From positions 5,298,958 through 5,362,957 of the forward strand of contig JAMKCF010000003.1 of NCBI GenBank assembly GCA_023634235.1: 64,000 nt of DNA, read 5' to 3'. Source of the stretch: Pisaster brevispinus. Taxonomy: Eukaryota; Echinodermata; Asteroidea; Forcipulatida; Asteriidae. Shown here piece after piece: positions 1 through 11,532 of the stretch (position 1 is its first letter; every line of letters begins with the position of its first letter). Made by a program: the position numbers and the translations under genes. The notes beneath the pieces are model-generated. The model was not told where the DNA came from. It worked only from the letters and a program-made list of their open reading frames with translations, and made no database searches.

Positions 1-1107
1 GGAGTTTCATCTTTGAGAGGGCAAGGCCATTCTCATTCCGCAAAGTGCACTTTCTAATGGAAAAATCTTAAAAGCCTATGGCAAACTCTTGAAGTGGCAC
101 TCAGACCATGGCCTCTGTGTAATTCCTGGCCTGATATTGTGTGTGTAGTTATCTGGCCCCAATTTCAAGTCTGCTTACCACAGAATTCTGCGCTTACAGC
201 CTATACAAAGGCTTAGCAAATCACCGCCTCAGTGCTATAAGTTCGTTAACTGCAATTTCATACCCGTAGTGATCAAAAGGGCGTTAGGTAAAAAATGTGT
301 ATAAATTTGACAAATAAATCCAAATCCACAAATGCTTATCTTAGAAACTGGATGTTTCTTTTGGGCAAAAAAAAATAACTTAAACAACCAGTCTTGATCA
401 ATAATCTCTGGTTTATCAGGAGCTCAAAAATTTGCAAAACCAAATTTATGAAATCGGTATAAACTGTACTAGAGACCTTACAGTCCTGAGCCGATGAAAT
501 GATGATTTTGAGTAGTAACTGCGACAGTTTGTGTAGCATTTTGCTTATGCTATACATGGGAAATCATTCACTGATTGTGTCAAACAAGAACTAACTACTA
601 ACTTTAGCCGCGAGCAAATAAGCATTTTTTAAGTGAAATTACTTTGCAACTAAATGCAAGTTTTATGTGTCAAGCAGGCTAGTGGTGTGACTCCTAGGTC
701 TCAAGTTTGATTTTTGAAATCTGAAATATGGTTTTTGAAAAAATATTTTTTGGCTGTGATTGTCTTCCTGCCAATTTGGCAATATTTGGACAGATACATG
801 TTACCAGCTAAAAAAAAACCACATGAGTTATATTGATTTTGGCTGGTTACCCGTGTACATTTGTTTAGCTCATAAATTTATGATTAGTTGATCTATGATC
901 TGGACTTAATTTCATAGAGCTGCTTAAGCTCAACAAGTTTTTGCTTATCAGAATAAGAGTACCAGTCAAAACACCATTCCACATGCAATACCTGTGACTG
1001 GTTTCCTGCAAATTCTAGCTCAGCAGAAAATTATTAAGCACAATTTTCTGCTTAAACAGCTCTATGAAATTGAACAGTTGGACAAAGGTCTCTGCCTCGC
1101 TCATTCC
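1..1107. other. Intergenic sequence downstream of the SDR gene
   Basis: No gene is recognised here. The stretch is AT-rich with no convincing coding frame. One copy of the GGGCCCAATTTCATAGAGCTG foldback repeat lies at about 906-1073. No clear AATAAA signal for the SDR gene was seen on the minus strand. Confidence 0.5.
906..1073. mobile_element. Foldback MITE, GGGCCCAATTTCATAGAGCTG family
   Basis: Starts with AATTTCATAGAGCTGCTTAAGC and ends with the reverse complement GCTTAAACAGCTCTATGAAATT, enclosing about 120 bases common to the family (TTACCAG-like and GTGACTGGTTTCCTGC blocks). Confidence 0.7.
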
Positions 1108-4100
1108 TTAATCAGTCATGGTCGTTAGGAGATGGCGTCCACCATCGACAGTAATCAGTTCTCCGGTGACAAACGACGAGTCGTTTGATGCCAGGAATGC
1201 TATCACCTTGGCCACCTCGTCCACGCTGCCTACTCGGCCCATGGCATGGGTGTGTGTGCATTTCTCCAAAAACTAGTGTGAAAAACGGTGAAATTTATTT
1301 TCAAGATACATTGAAATGGCAGGTAAAAACAGGTGTTAGTATTAATAATATCCTCACTATTACAGACAGGATTTGTGGATATCAGGGAGAAACATTAGTT
1401 TCAATCTGAAAGCTCACTGATAAAAATGTTCGCACCGGTACCAATCCTCCAGAGAAATATTTTCCTCCAGAGAAATATTTTCCTCTGGAATACTGTCCAA
1501 GTCAAGGGAATAGCAATTGAAGACTCCTAAATCACCATTGCTTATTCAAATTGCAGCAATCAAAATAATCACACATGTATTTGCACAAAAAAACAGAAAA
1601 GGTGAAACACATTTTTCATTTTTATTTGGTTGTACCCGTACATCGACGTGTGTAAAGTACTGTGTACTCAGTACTCCCCCCTCCCCAGTACTGTGAACAA
1701 AAATCCACAGGCATATTGCTCGGGTGGGATTCGAACCCAAGACCTTTGCCATTCAAAAGCAGATGTCTTACCACTAGACCACCAAGATTGCCGGGCAGCA
1801 AGAGGCAGTTTGAATCCTAGATTTTAGTGAGTTTTGGAGGTCCAAATTTCCATGGTGTCCGTTTGTCAATGCTGCAGCCAGAGATGCAGTTGGTACCCGC
1901 TGTCACCTCGCTAAAAATGGATGGGTTCTTGATGAAAATACCATGATGGTTTTTTGTTGTTGCTGTTTTCTTAACAAGTAGACACTGTATTCAGCTGAAA
2001 CTTTCATGGGCGACTTTTATTGTATCTTTCTTGATAATTTGGTCTATAAATCAGCATTTACATTGACAAAATCCAACCTATGACCCTACTTTTAAGTAAT
2101 ACCTACCGCTTCATATTGTTCATCAGACATCCCACCTGATCTGTGTACTTCAGTAGTAATTACCCCGGGGCTGTTAATCAAAAGATAATCATTGTGATTA
2201 TTTAATCATTGTTATTATTTTAAAAACTTACAAAAGCAGTGTTTGTAAAGTATTTGCAATGAAACTCGAAGTGCTGTGGCCGCTATACAATTACAGAGCT
2301 TTAAGATGCCACCAGGGCCCAATTTCATAGAGCTGCTTAAGCACAACAATTTGCTAAGCACAACAAAATTTTGCTTAACAGAATAAGGTTACCAGCCAAA
2401 CTACTATGTAATGTGTACAATCTGTGACTGGCATCCTACTCATTTCTGCTGCGCAGGAAGTTGTTAAGCGATATTTTCTGCTTAAGCAGCTCTATGAAAT
2501 TGGGCCTACGGCCCAATTTCATAGAGTGGCTTGTAACGGCGATTTTGTGCTTACTGTGTGATTTCCATTTCATAGTCCTGCTAACCGTAAGCACACGAAA
2601 AGGCATGCTAACCTTCTGGTGCTTACTGTATGAAAATGAATGACGTAACATTGCAAATCCATGGTGAACGCGCAAGATATCTGCCTAATTTTCTTGCTAA
2701 CCTGTGAAGTACGCTTACGCTTTAGCAAATTTGTCTGCTTAGAAGCACAAAAAAAGTTTGCTAACCGTTAAGCAGCGCTATGAAATTGGGCCCAGGGGAA
2801 AAAGGAAACATAACTGTGAATTACTCACTTGACAGAATTGACGCGTACTCCATATGGGGCTAAATCTGTGAGAGTAAAACGAAATGAGAGAAATGTGCTT
2901 GTATAGTTAATGTAACTTTGTATCAAAGAAAATTCAAGTTTTGGCTGAATGGTCTAGTCGAGTCTAGTCTTGGTCCAAGACGTCACTATCTCATACTCGT
3001 AATGTAACGTGATAACCCTACAGATGGCGCGCTTTTCTTCTTGAATTCATTTCGGTTGACGACTGTCTGTAGTAACAGAAGCTGGAAGCTGGGAATCGAA
3101 CCAAGGATAGTGACGCCCTCTGTTGTTTGAATTGATCCATTTCAGTGCGAACTACCAACGATGGATAGTGACTCATTCTGTTGTTGGATGTGATCCATGC
3201 GAAGGTCTTGGAACCAAGACTAAGTCGAGTCGAGTCCTGATGGCTGAATCATCGGAGTGTGGGTTCGATTCCCACTCATGACACTTGTTGTCTTGAGCAA
3301 GGCACTAAACCATAATTGCTTAACTTAATCCAATGTGTATCAATGGGAACCTGACAGTTCAGAGACAGTATTGTGTTGGATGAACCCCCTTAGCGCTAGT
3401 TTAAGCAGCTTGGGGTTGTATGCTCCCCAGGGAGTTGAGAGAGTTTGTGGATTGGTCTAAGTATGCCTGATGAACAGGGATAATATGCTGTAAAGTGCTT
3501 TGATTTTGCTCTTAGGATCATGACTGTTCCTTATTAAAAAAATCAATGATGTGCAAACCTTTATTTTAATAAGGAAAACGTCGCACCTGATGACAAAATG
3601 TTTAAAATATGAGTTGTGCAAACTTGCAGTACAAGAAATTTGTAATATATTAGAGAGTTTTAGATACATGTATTTTCTGCAAACGTAAGCGTGTGAAGTA
3701 TTCTTGTGTCTCATAACGCAACCTTCTCGTATTCACGTTCGTGTAATTACATGTAACGCACATCTCATACTCCCAGTTCACGCCTAGATGTGGTTCATTA
3801 CCGTGTGCACTGTTGCATGTGAGCGAATCCAAAGCAGTCTTCGACATGCAGTAGGTCAAAATCCATGGAAACTGTCAAGAAGAAAAAAAAAACACCAAAC
3901 GATTATTTTCAAAATGAAATTGCATCAAACAATCAGGTAGGAAACAACCCCCCTTCAGCCTTTCCCCAAGTTGTTCATTTGTTTCTTTGTTTGAGGTGGG
4001 GGTACGAATTCTGTCTGAAAGTTCAATATTTGATGCTGGAGCGGGTCATAGGTTAGAATTTTACCACATTGAATACATGTGTACATTTGGTGCTTGATAT

Positions 4101-7100
4101 GTGGCATGGTATACACCCCCACCCCAACCCTTCCTTTTGTATCTTGAGTTCTGGGAAGCTCAGGGATTTGTCAGAGGATTTTCGGGGGATAGTTCTGTAC
4201 AAGAGGGGAAGAATGTGTTAGAGTATGGGAACATTTGGGTTTGGGAGACACCCTCTGCCAAATATTGGGCATGGTATAACTGATTAGACTAATCTTTGTC
4301 CAAAAAAACATTTTCCAACTTATGTATTTCAATCATGTTTTTAGGCTTAAATCCATGAAATGTTTTTTTCAAGTTACAAAATGTACATGTAAGTTTGAAA
4401 GTGTGAATCTTAAGAGTTTTTATGTTCATACTTACAGCCATCACACCGTTCACACTGGAAACATTCACAATAGCACCTGGAACCAGAAACACTTGTCAAA
4501 TGAACTCTATTTTGTTATTGGTTAAAAACAATATTTGAAAGATCATCTAATAGAAAAACTATCTATTTATTACACATCCAACAGAACAATTGATGGCAAT
4601 AACAGGATGAATAGGAAACAATAAATTTGTCAGTTTTAGATGTGGGAGGAAAACACCAATTGGGGAAAACCCAACCGATCAGGCAGGCCCTGTAAACTCA
4701 ATCCACATGCAAGGCTCTGGTCTGAGGTGGGATTCCAAACTCGGGGTCAACAGAGGTTAAAAAGACGGGACAGAAACCACTGAGCCAACCAGGGCCCAAT
4801 TTCATGGCTCTGCTTACCGGAAGCAAAGAATCGGCGCTTACGTCAAGCGTATTTCACGGGTTGGCAGAGAATTTTCGCTTGTGCGTGTGCGTACTCCACG
4901 TTACTAGGCATTCTTCGCTTACACAGCTAGCACAGAAATTTGGCGCTTGCACAGTAAGCGGAGAATGGTGATCGCAAGCGCAGAATTCGCCAGTAAGCAG
5001 AGCCATGAAATTAGGCCCTGATCCCCAGAAAAATATATCCCCTACTGTTTCCACAAATAAAACACAATAAACATACCCTTTGTCTTGATGAGGTGAGGCC
5101 TCAACAGGTGGGTGAGCTGAAGTGGGGCGCGGACGTTCAAGTCAAACGTTTTGTCAAACTGCTCCAGGGTACAGCTTTCTATCCCTTCAGGGTAGGCCAG
5201 GCCAGCATTGTTCACCTGGTAGTAAATAATAGCATGCATTTACTACGAGGTGTGTCATGGCCGAGCGATTAAGAGCACCGAACTCAAGCTCTGGTGACTC
5301 TGACCCCGTTTACACTAGATCCAGAGAGGTGGATCAGACCTGGATCTGATCCGGCAATGTGGATTAACAGAAAGGATTAGACCCGGTTCAAGATCCTAAA
5401 ATTGTAATCTACCTTTTGAGGAGGGTCGAACTCTGCAATTGGTGGATCAGATCCGGCAAAGTGGATTCCAGAAACAAGTGTGAACACAAAGGTGGATCAG
5501 ACCATGGAGGTAGAAATTAATTTCTAACTCCATGATCAGACACTGCAATTCAATGTGGTCATTTCAGGTTTTGCTACAGGAATGGTGGGCTTTTTGCTTG
5601 TGTTTCTGTGTAACAGCTGTGATCAAAAGTTTGGATCAGAGCTGGATCAGGCACTGGTGTAAACGCGACACCAGATCTTGATCTGTGGTGGTGATAAAAA
5701 TGCTAGATCTCAAAATCCACCTTTCTTGATTAAGTGTAAACGTGGAGTCTGATCAGTAGAATGTGGCTTCGACTCCCAGCCGTGATACTTGTGTCCTTAC
5801 GCAAGACACTATAACCTTAATTGCTTAGCCTTCGGATGGGACGTAAAGCCCTAGGTCCTGTGTGTTGTGTCATGCATCTAAAAGAACCCAGTACACTTAC
5901 CTCAAAGAGAAGACTTGCCAGGTTAAATAGTTCATTTGTTCAGAAATCTGAGCATGCAAAAAACAATGGCAATTTACCTGGTATGTCTGCTGCCACCTAG
6001 TGTTCCAAAGTCTCTCATTCAGTTGTTTGCCCGGCCTCCATGCTAATACTTAATAGAACATAAGTTTGGAAGTGAAGGGGGTCAGTCCAACTGAACTCAA
6101 CAGATCCAGCTGTGTGATTCTGATGCCAGAGCTGCCAACATGTGCATCTTGCAATCAGGGAAATTTTGTTCAGGGACATATTTAGAACTACATAATCAGG
6201 AAAATTGTCAAATTTATTCATCAAAACGTGGAGAGATTGCTTTTACTCTCAGGGAACTTTCTGCAGAATCAGGGCGAGTTGGCAACTCTGCTGATGTATT
6301 ACTATTAGGGGTTGGTTTAATTACTTACCAGTACATCCACCTGTCCAAAGTGCTCCAAGGTTCGGTCTGCAATTCTCTTCACATCCTCCTCTTTCCACAG
6401 GTCTGCTACAGTCAGAAGAATCTGCAGTGGAAAGACAACATGCACCAATCCATTGAATCCCACCTGCTGCACCCATGTTTCGGTCAAGAGCACTCACATG
6501 CAATATTGGACACTACATTTTGGGATGGGTAATATTTGGAACATTCTCCAACAGTGGCAGGGGCGTGACCTAGCCCCACTTGTATGGCCAAGGGACAGGA
6601 AACCTGAATCCTTGGCCACACGTCGTCACCCATATTTTCGTCAGCCCACCGATTAAAAAATAGAGGCGCATTCCCTAAGAGCGGGTCGGCGGTTTAAACC
6701 ACCTCAATGTGTTCACCTACCTCTTAGCTTGACCTGGGTGTTTTGGGTGAGTACATAAATAACAATTTTCAAAAGATATTTCAATTCAAAATTTTCAACT
6801 CTATCCGAATTAGATTTTCGCGACATGTACTGAGCGCGGCCATTTTGGATTGATTCTAATCGCGCCAATCAATTCATGACGTCACCGGCCGGCCGGGCTG
6901 TGGGCGGAGCGGACACATAAAGCAACCATTGCAATGTGCGCATCTTCGCTCCGCCCACAACCCGGCCGGCCGGTGACGTCATGAATTGATTGGCGCGATT
7001 AGAAACAATCCAAAATGGCCGCGCTCAGTACATGTCGCGAAAATCTAATTCGGATAGAGTTGAAAATTTTGAATTGAAATATCTTTTGAAATTGTTATTT

Positions 7101-8201
7101 ATGTACTCACCCAAAACACCCAGGTCAAGCTAAGAGGTAGGTGAACACATTGAGGTGGTTTAAACCGCCGACCCGCTCTTAGGGAATGCGCCTCTATTTT
7201 TTAATCGGTGGGCTGACGAAAATATGGGTGACGACGTGTGGCCAAGGATTCAGGTTTCCTGTCCCTTGGCCACACAAGTGGGGCTAGGGCGTGACCAAGA
7301 GCTATGATAGGTTTTGTTACTTTCAGAAATTATTTATGGGCTAAAAGCGAGAACTTGGCAACGGAATTTCTTTCTCTCTACCTTGTCCTTGGGTAGTCCT
7401 TTCTGTTGGCATTCTTCAGATACTTTCTCAAGGTTCTTTTGTCTGCGTCCGGTGAGCGAGACATAGCATCCCAACGAGGCGAAGTACCTCGCTGTTTCAG
7501 CTCCAATGCCAGAAGTTGACCCTTGAGAGAAAGCGTGTTTTAAATATGAACGACAAATGTTTTCAAGTGATAGACCATTTAGGAAAACTGACTGGGTAAA
7601 GTTTAATTATTTTGGGGTTAGTTAGTTAGTTATAGCCGTTCTCCCGAAGCAAGTCCCAAAGATGGCTTCCCAACAGTCTTTATACTTATAGGGCTCTGTT
7701 GTTTGCAAGTTGTCCTGCTGCTGTTGTCAACCATTTTGGGGTTGAACAAAGAAAAATTTACTTTAGCGGGATTTGAACCTGCAACCTGCTTAATGTGCCG
7801 GCACTCAACCAACTGAGCCATCTAGCCCTAATGCTGGCGGTCTCCCTTTATAGTTTATTGTCATTATTATGCCAATTAATTTGGTACTACTACTACTGTA
7901 GTACTACTACTAGTTATGCAATTGTAAATGTACTTACTTAACTTATGACAAAAAACACTCTGTAGTATTAACTTTCCTCAACTGCGAACTTGGCGTGCAG
8001 ATGCAGTTTTATGTGGTCACTTTTTTAACAAATGGTGAAATACAAAATTGTTTCATAAAGTAAACAATGAATACAACCAATTTTGCATATTTTATTTATT
8101 ATTTACTTTGTTTTCTTTTTGCCTGCTCAACTCAAAGTATTAAGAACTGTCATCAAATACTCACCTGTTATCAGGGCCACTTTGCCTTTCAATGAACTCA
8201 T
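1108..8201 (-). CDS. Classical short-chain dehydrogenase/reductase (SDR), FabG/DHRS-like; one internal exon not found
   Basis: Predicted NAD(P)-dependent oxidoreductase, Rossmann fold, probably NADP-preferring from the GRRQK segment after beta-2; substrate unknown. Coding exons on the minus strand: 8201-8165 (start [13 protein letters not shown]), 7521-7382, 6421-6329, 5215-5077, 4476-4436, about 3871-3802 and 1272-1108 (stop TAA). All junctions up to the sixth exon are AG/GT with matching phase. Family motifs in order: TGSTSGIG nucleotide-binding turn across exons 1-2, VNNAG at the start of exon 4, NVSS catalytic Ser in exon 5, YCMSK (YxxxK) in exon 6, and a C-terminal [11 protein letters not shown]...DGGRH segment in exon 7. 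The expected 35-40 residues with the PG substrate loop are not recognisable between exons 6 and 7. Exon 6 runs into non-family sequence after LTCNSA; its only good donor gives phase 1 while exon 7 starts in phase 0, so they cannot join directly. Either an exon was missed or the gene is damaged. Confidence 0.82.
1690..1800 (-). mobile_element. tRNA-derived SINE head
   Basis: Read on the minus strand this resembles a tRNA: an A-box-like GGTGGTCTAGTGGTAAGAC and, about 35 bases on, a B-box GGTTCGAATCCC. It is followed by a non-tRNA body running to about 1640 with repeated AGTACTG/GTACTGTG motifs. No intact acceptor stem was seen, so this is a SINE head and not a working tRNA gene. It lies between SDR exons 6 and 7 and is antisense to the plus strand. 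Confidence 0.55.
2315..2506. mobile_element. Foldback MITE, GGGCCCAATTTCATAGAGCTG family (best full copy)
   Basis: Both ends are intact: GGGCCCAATTTCATAGAGCT at the left and its inverted match ending TGAAATTGGGCC at the right. Arms are roughly 30 bp. The interior holds the conserved GGTTACCAGCCAAACTAC and GTGACTGGCATCCT blocks. It lies in the region that should contain the missing SDR exon. Confidence 0.8.
2509..2793. mobile_element. Foldback MITE, diverged relative of the same family
   Basis: Directly abuts the previous copy. It begins GGCCCAATTTCATAGAGTGG and ends GCGCTATGAAATTGGGCCC, so terminal motifs are shared, but the interior differs (repeated TTAGCA/GCTTAC words). It may be a separate subfamily that uses the same ends. 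Confidence 0.65.
2960..3490 (+). mobile_element. Degraded tRNA-derived SINE (Ser/Leu-like family)
   Basis: A B-box-like GGGTTCGATTCCC at about 3252 is followed by the family body (GACACTTGT, TTGAGCAAGGCACTAAACCATAATTGCTT) and ends near 3490 with a GTAAAGTGCTTTGA tail. The 5' part at 2960-3235 is rearranged, with two copies of a GAACCAAG(G/A)(A/C)TAGTGACGC-like segment. Confidence 0.5.
4640..4791 (-). mobile_element. SINE-like repeat, third tRNA-related family
   Basis: On the minus strand it reads GGCTCAGTGGTTTCTGTCCC..., then a diverged B-box (GAGTTTGGAATCCCACC), then CCTTGCATGTGGATTGAG and TTTTCC. The same blocks occur on the plus strand at 33780-33960 and 50600-50790. Confidence 0.5.
4792..5019. 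mobile_element. Foldback MITE, TTTCATGGCTCTGCTTAC subfamily
   Basis: Begins GGGCCCAATTTCATGGCTCTG and ends CAGAGCCATGAAATTAGGCCC, an inverted pair. The interior is rich in AGCG/GCTTGCG words and unlike the main family. It lies between SDR exons 5 and 4. Confidence 0.65.
5251..5960 (+). mobile_element. tRNA-derived SINE (Ser/Leu-like), split by a foldback insertion
   Basis: The 5' part at about 5251-5303 has the A-box TGGCCGAGCG followed by CTCAAGCTCTGGTG. The 3' part resumes at about 5746 with TCTGATCAGTAGAATGTGG, a B-box-like GCTTCGACTCCC and the body (CTTCGGATGGGACGTAAAGCC at about 5831). The intact copy at 48172 shows the two parts belong together. Confidence 0.7.
5304..5745. mobile_element. 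Non-autonomous foldback DNA element inserted in a SINE
   Basis: Ends are imperfect inverted repeats of about 30 bp: left CCCCGTTTACACTAGATCC, right (reverse complement) CCACGTTTACACTTAATC, both leading to AAGGTGGAT/GAGGTGGAT. It is flanked by an imperfect 7-bp direct repeat, ACTCTGA / AGTCTGA. The interior has many GGATCAGA/TCTGATCC words. No coding frame was seen. Superfamily not assigned; the flank length would suit a hAT-like element. Confidence 0.7.
6570..7287. mobile_element. 718-bp near-perfect long inverted repeat (foldback transposon)
   Basis: Left arm 6570-6910 and right arm 6948-7287 are reverse complements over about 340 bp with only a few mismatches seen (for example TGTATGGC versus TGGCCACA near the ends, and single changes at GATTGATTC/GAAACAATC and GGGCTGT/ACAACCC). 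The loop is 37 bp (6911-6947). Ends are CTAGCCCC...GGGGCTAG. The element is flanked by a perfect 8-bp direct repeat GGCGTGAC at 6562-6569 and 7288-7295, as expected for hAT-type insertion. No open frame for a transposase was seen. It lies in SDR intron 2, and the near-identical arms suggest a recent insertion. Confidence 0.9.
7585..7850 (-). mobile_element. tRNA-derived SINE, GGCTAGATGGCTCAGTTGG family
   Basis: On the minus strand: an A-box GGCTCAGTTGGTTGAGTGCC, B-box GGTTCAAATCCC, then CTTTGTTCAACCCCAAAATGG and a body ending near 7585 with the ACCCAGTCAGTTTTCC block. Related copies lie at 26365, 38815, 43612 and 54050. Confidence 0.65.
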
Positions 8202-11200
8202 GGTCAGTCTGAGTGAAGCTGATTACTGTTTGGGAATGAAATTAATTGGGCAATTCTGAGGAGAGGAGAGACAGCTAGGTATACGTATACAAACCCCTCA
8301 ATCGTGTACGCTGTATGTACAGTTGTTATGTTTATGCCATTACATGTCTCTCGAATGCAGTTGCGGTGAGCCTGGGAACATGTCCAGGATTAGCCATCTT
8401 TTGTACACAGAATGAGCGGGCTTTCAGACTGCTACCTCACGATGAGATAAGCGTATTATTCGGGGCGGGGACTGCTGCAAGGGCGGCCGTACCCCCTCCC
8501 CCCCGCCACTGAACTAATTTGTATTAAATTTTTTAATATTCATTTTTTAATGATAATAATAATATATGACATTTTATGAGCCCCAAAAGCCTCAAAAGTT
8601 GTTAAAACAAGTATTGTTATTATTATTATTGTAAAACTTTTTTAACCATTCATAGATTCAATTCACGCGCATAGTGTCAGCGATTAATGAACAACCCCCC
8701 CCCCCCAAAAAAAAACCCCAAAAAACAAACCCAAACACTTTCTAGCTTTTTACTGTTCAAAACAGTTTGCTATCATCAAGGTAGGCAAATCATGATGGCG
8801 AATCTTCAGGTTGAGTAATGAACAAATTTCAATTAGGCCAAAACTAATATTCTATTATAATTAAAATCATGTTTAGATTTCAGTGGAAGAAACAAAACAG
8901 TGAACTTTCGCGGATTAATCTTGCCGGGTTCCTCGGTTTGAGCCTTCTCACCATTATGTTGTCTGCCTGCGCCCTTCTCAACTTTGGGGCGAATTTCTTT
9001 TGCCGGGCATTTTCCGTCACTACACAATGCAGGAAAACACCGGATTATATCGACGCAAATTTACCATTCTTGGAAAATTGTTACTTTTTTGGGTTTGAAA
9101 TTTCACGGGGCCTAGGGACAACTTAATTGACTGACTGAAGATAGCGTCACAGTGGTGCTCACATTAGGAACAATATTGAAGGGTCGGACTACTTTTTCTG
9201 AAGGACGAGTTGACGGGTAGCCTGTCTCTTTTTGCCGTGGCCATGATTGGCTCACAAACTGACAGAGTTTGGATTTTTTCCGATGAAATGTCACTTTATT
9301 TCTTAGAACTCTTAAATCCTTCTGCGAGTGCATGAAACTCTTTCCTATCATGGGTCCATCGTGTGGAAATGTGGTGGACATGCTCGGTTAGGAAACAAGA
9401 CCTTTTTGTGGATTTTGTGAAGACACTATGAGCAGGAAATGCACAAGACGAGAGCGTCGGTGAAGTTTGACCGCCAAAGTACAAGCTTGAGACACTCGGG
9501 GCGAACATGCACTTGAGACGGCAGGAGCCAACCCTCAACGCAGTGGCACTTCGTAGTGCAGATGCACCATTCTACTGATGAAGTTCCAACCTGTGATTTA
9601 GTGTACAGAACTGGAAGCAGCAGGTTATGTTGTGTGACAAATGACTTGATTTAAGTGAAAGTTTTGAAACCCAAGTTTGTCTAATGACTGAAGAAGTTAA
9701 AGGATTTGTGGACAAGGCTCGACATGCATGGCTGACAAAGGCATGAAGAAGAAACATGTCAAAGGTAAGCAACAAAACAAAAAGCATTTTGTCTTTCAAC
9801 CTCGCAGTGTTCAGGTGAACACATCACGACACTGGTACGTCGTGCACTTTATTTAAAAAGTGAAAATGATGTTATTAGCACAATATATCGTCTACTCTAC
9901 TTTGAAACAAAATGTCTTAATGTTTGTTCTGGTATTTTCTCGGCAAAATGTGACCCAATGTTTGCACACGTTGTGAAACTATCCAGTGTCTCGTCTTATC
10001 ATACAGCGTTTTTGTATGTACTAATACTATCTTTAAAAAGGGCATTTTTTGTCTGCGGTCATGTCCTGAACATTTCCCAATAGTTCAGTACACAGATGTA
10101 TATTGTGTAGAGCCTAGCACTCTCTAGAAAAATGTTAAGTAGCCTATTACATGTATATTGCATGTATATAAAGCTCATCAACGTCTTTTGTATAAGTTTT
10201 TTATAAGGGCGAGAAGTTTATAATACACGTCGGCGTTTGATCCACGTGGGTGGGTGGAGTCTAATGCGAACTTGGCACGCGTTGCTAAAAAACGTGCCAA
10301 TCAAAAAGCGTGAAAGAGATTGGAATGCAAGTCAGGTGTTATTGTATGGTTGGGGTCGTTATAATGGATTATCATTCAACAAAATTAGATTGGTTCGGTC
10401 ATGTTGCATCTGATGTAGTACTACATGTAGTTGTTGCTACGAAAGAAGGCATAAGCAGATATTTCTTAAAGTGTTATTCATTTCCCTTTCTATCCTGTCG
10501 GTACGTTTGGAACTATATGGTTCCAAAACCTCGGCTTGTATGGGCGCTCCGCCAGTTTAGAGTAATGTATATTTTTGTTCGGCGTTTCCAAAGTCCGGAG
10601 CCGGAGACGAACCTAAGCCGAGATTAGTGGGGGAAAAAACCTTGGAAGTGCAATGTATAGCACTGCACTTTCAGCTCAAAACCAGACCCGATGGAGGTAG
10701 ACGGTCAGACTTACTAACACGAATGAAGTAGGGCCTAGTTGCGAGATAGGGTAAACATATTATTCCCCTGGAGGTAGAAACCACCATGAGATCCCTGATA
10801 AAATAGCTATTTTGTTTGTAACAACTTCAAAAATGCTCCGTTGTGTAAGCGGAACGAGCAATGATGTATAAAGTACAATTGTCTCTCATAGAAACTTGAA
10901 AGTTATTTCCGGCAGAATATCTGTACGATCTATAGCGTCCCATGGTCTCCCATTACTTGTGTATATATAAAACCATGGTTCCTTCTCTGGGATGGAACAG
11001 ACGTGATTTTTTTGGAAGGCAAAGTTTTAAAAGCTAGCCTACTAAAACTAGATCAGCCCTCATCTCAATCCCAAAGGAAACAGACCATTTAAATTCTCTC
11101 GCGTAATACTATGAAAATTCAAGAAACAATTTATGAAGGCAAAATAATAGGTTGGGAATGGACCATTGTGTTTACTTACACAATTAAATACCACTGATGT

Positions 11201-11532
11201 TTGGTTTTTGTTTATACAGCGCTGCATTTCTTTAAAAGAGCGCCCTCTTTTGTTGATTCGAAGTTTCCCAACCAATAAGGCTGCGTAACGAATAATCGGA
11301 GCGTGATATTGTCTACGTTATGTCCCGCAGTGGAGACCGTCATTGATTAATACATAAGTCATAACCGTCCGTGATTAATACATAACGTACAATACGTAAA
11401 CTTAAATGATAATCACCACAAACTGGCATGGAATCAATGTGATCTGAAACAACAAAAGTAATAATGAAAACAGACAGTTCCCAATAATTTTAAGTTGTAG
11501 CCGCCCTTCCTAAAGTTTGTCTTACATGAAGT
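8202..11532. other. Intergenic region upstream of the SDR gene, no gene recognised
   Basis: The first few hundred bases should contain the SDR promoter, but no TATA or initiator could be fixed. Poly-C/poly-A tracts occur at about 8694-8715. Open frames here (for example 8869-9126 plus, 9112-9381 minus) show no family resemblance and overlap equally open frames on the other strand. The rest is unique-looking AT-rich sequence. Confidence 0.4.

Noticed and set aside
8869..9126. 85-residue plus-strand open frame with a hydrophobic stretch (LAGFLGLSLLTIMLSACALL)
   Set aside because: No family resemblance, the opposite strand is also open, and no splice or regulatory context supports it.
9728..9764. 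Possible first coding exon (MADKGMKKKHVK then a GTAAGC donor) on the plus strand
   Set aside because: Good start context and donor, but too short, and no following exon could be found.
10310..10627. 105-residue plus-strand open frame
   Set aside because: Composition looks random; no motif, no splice partners.
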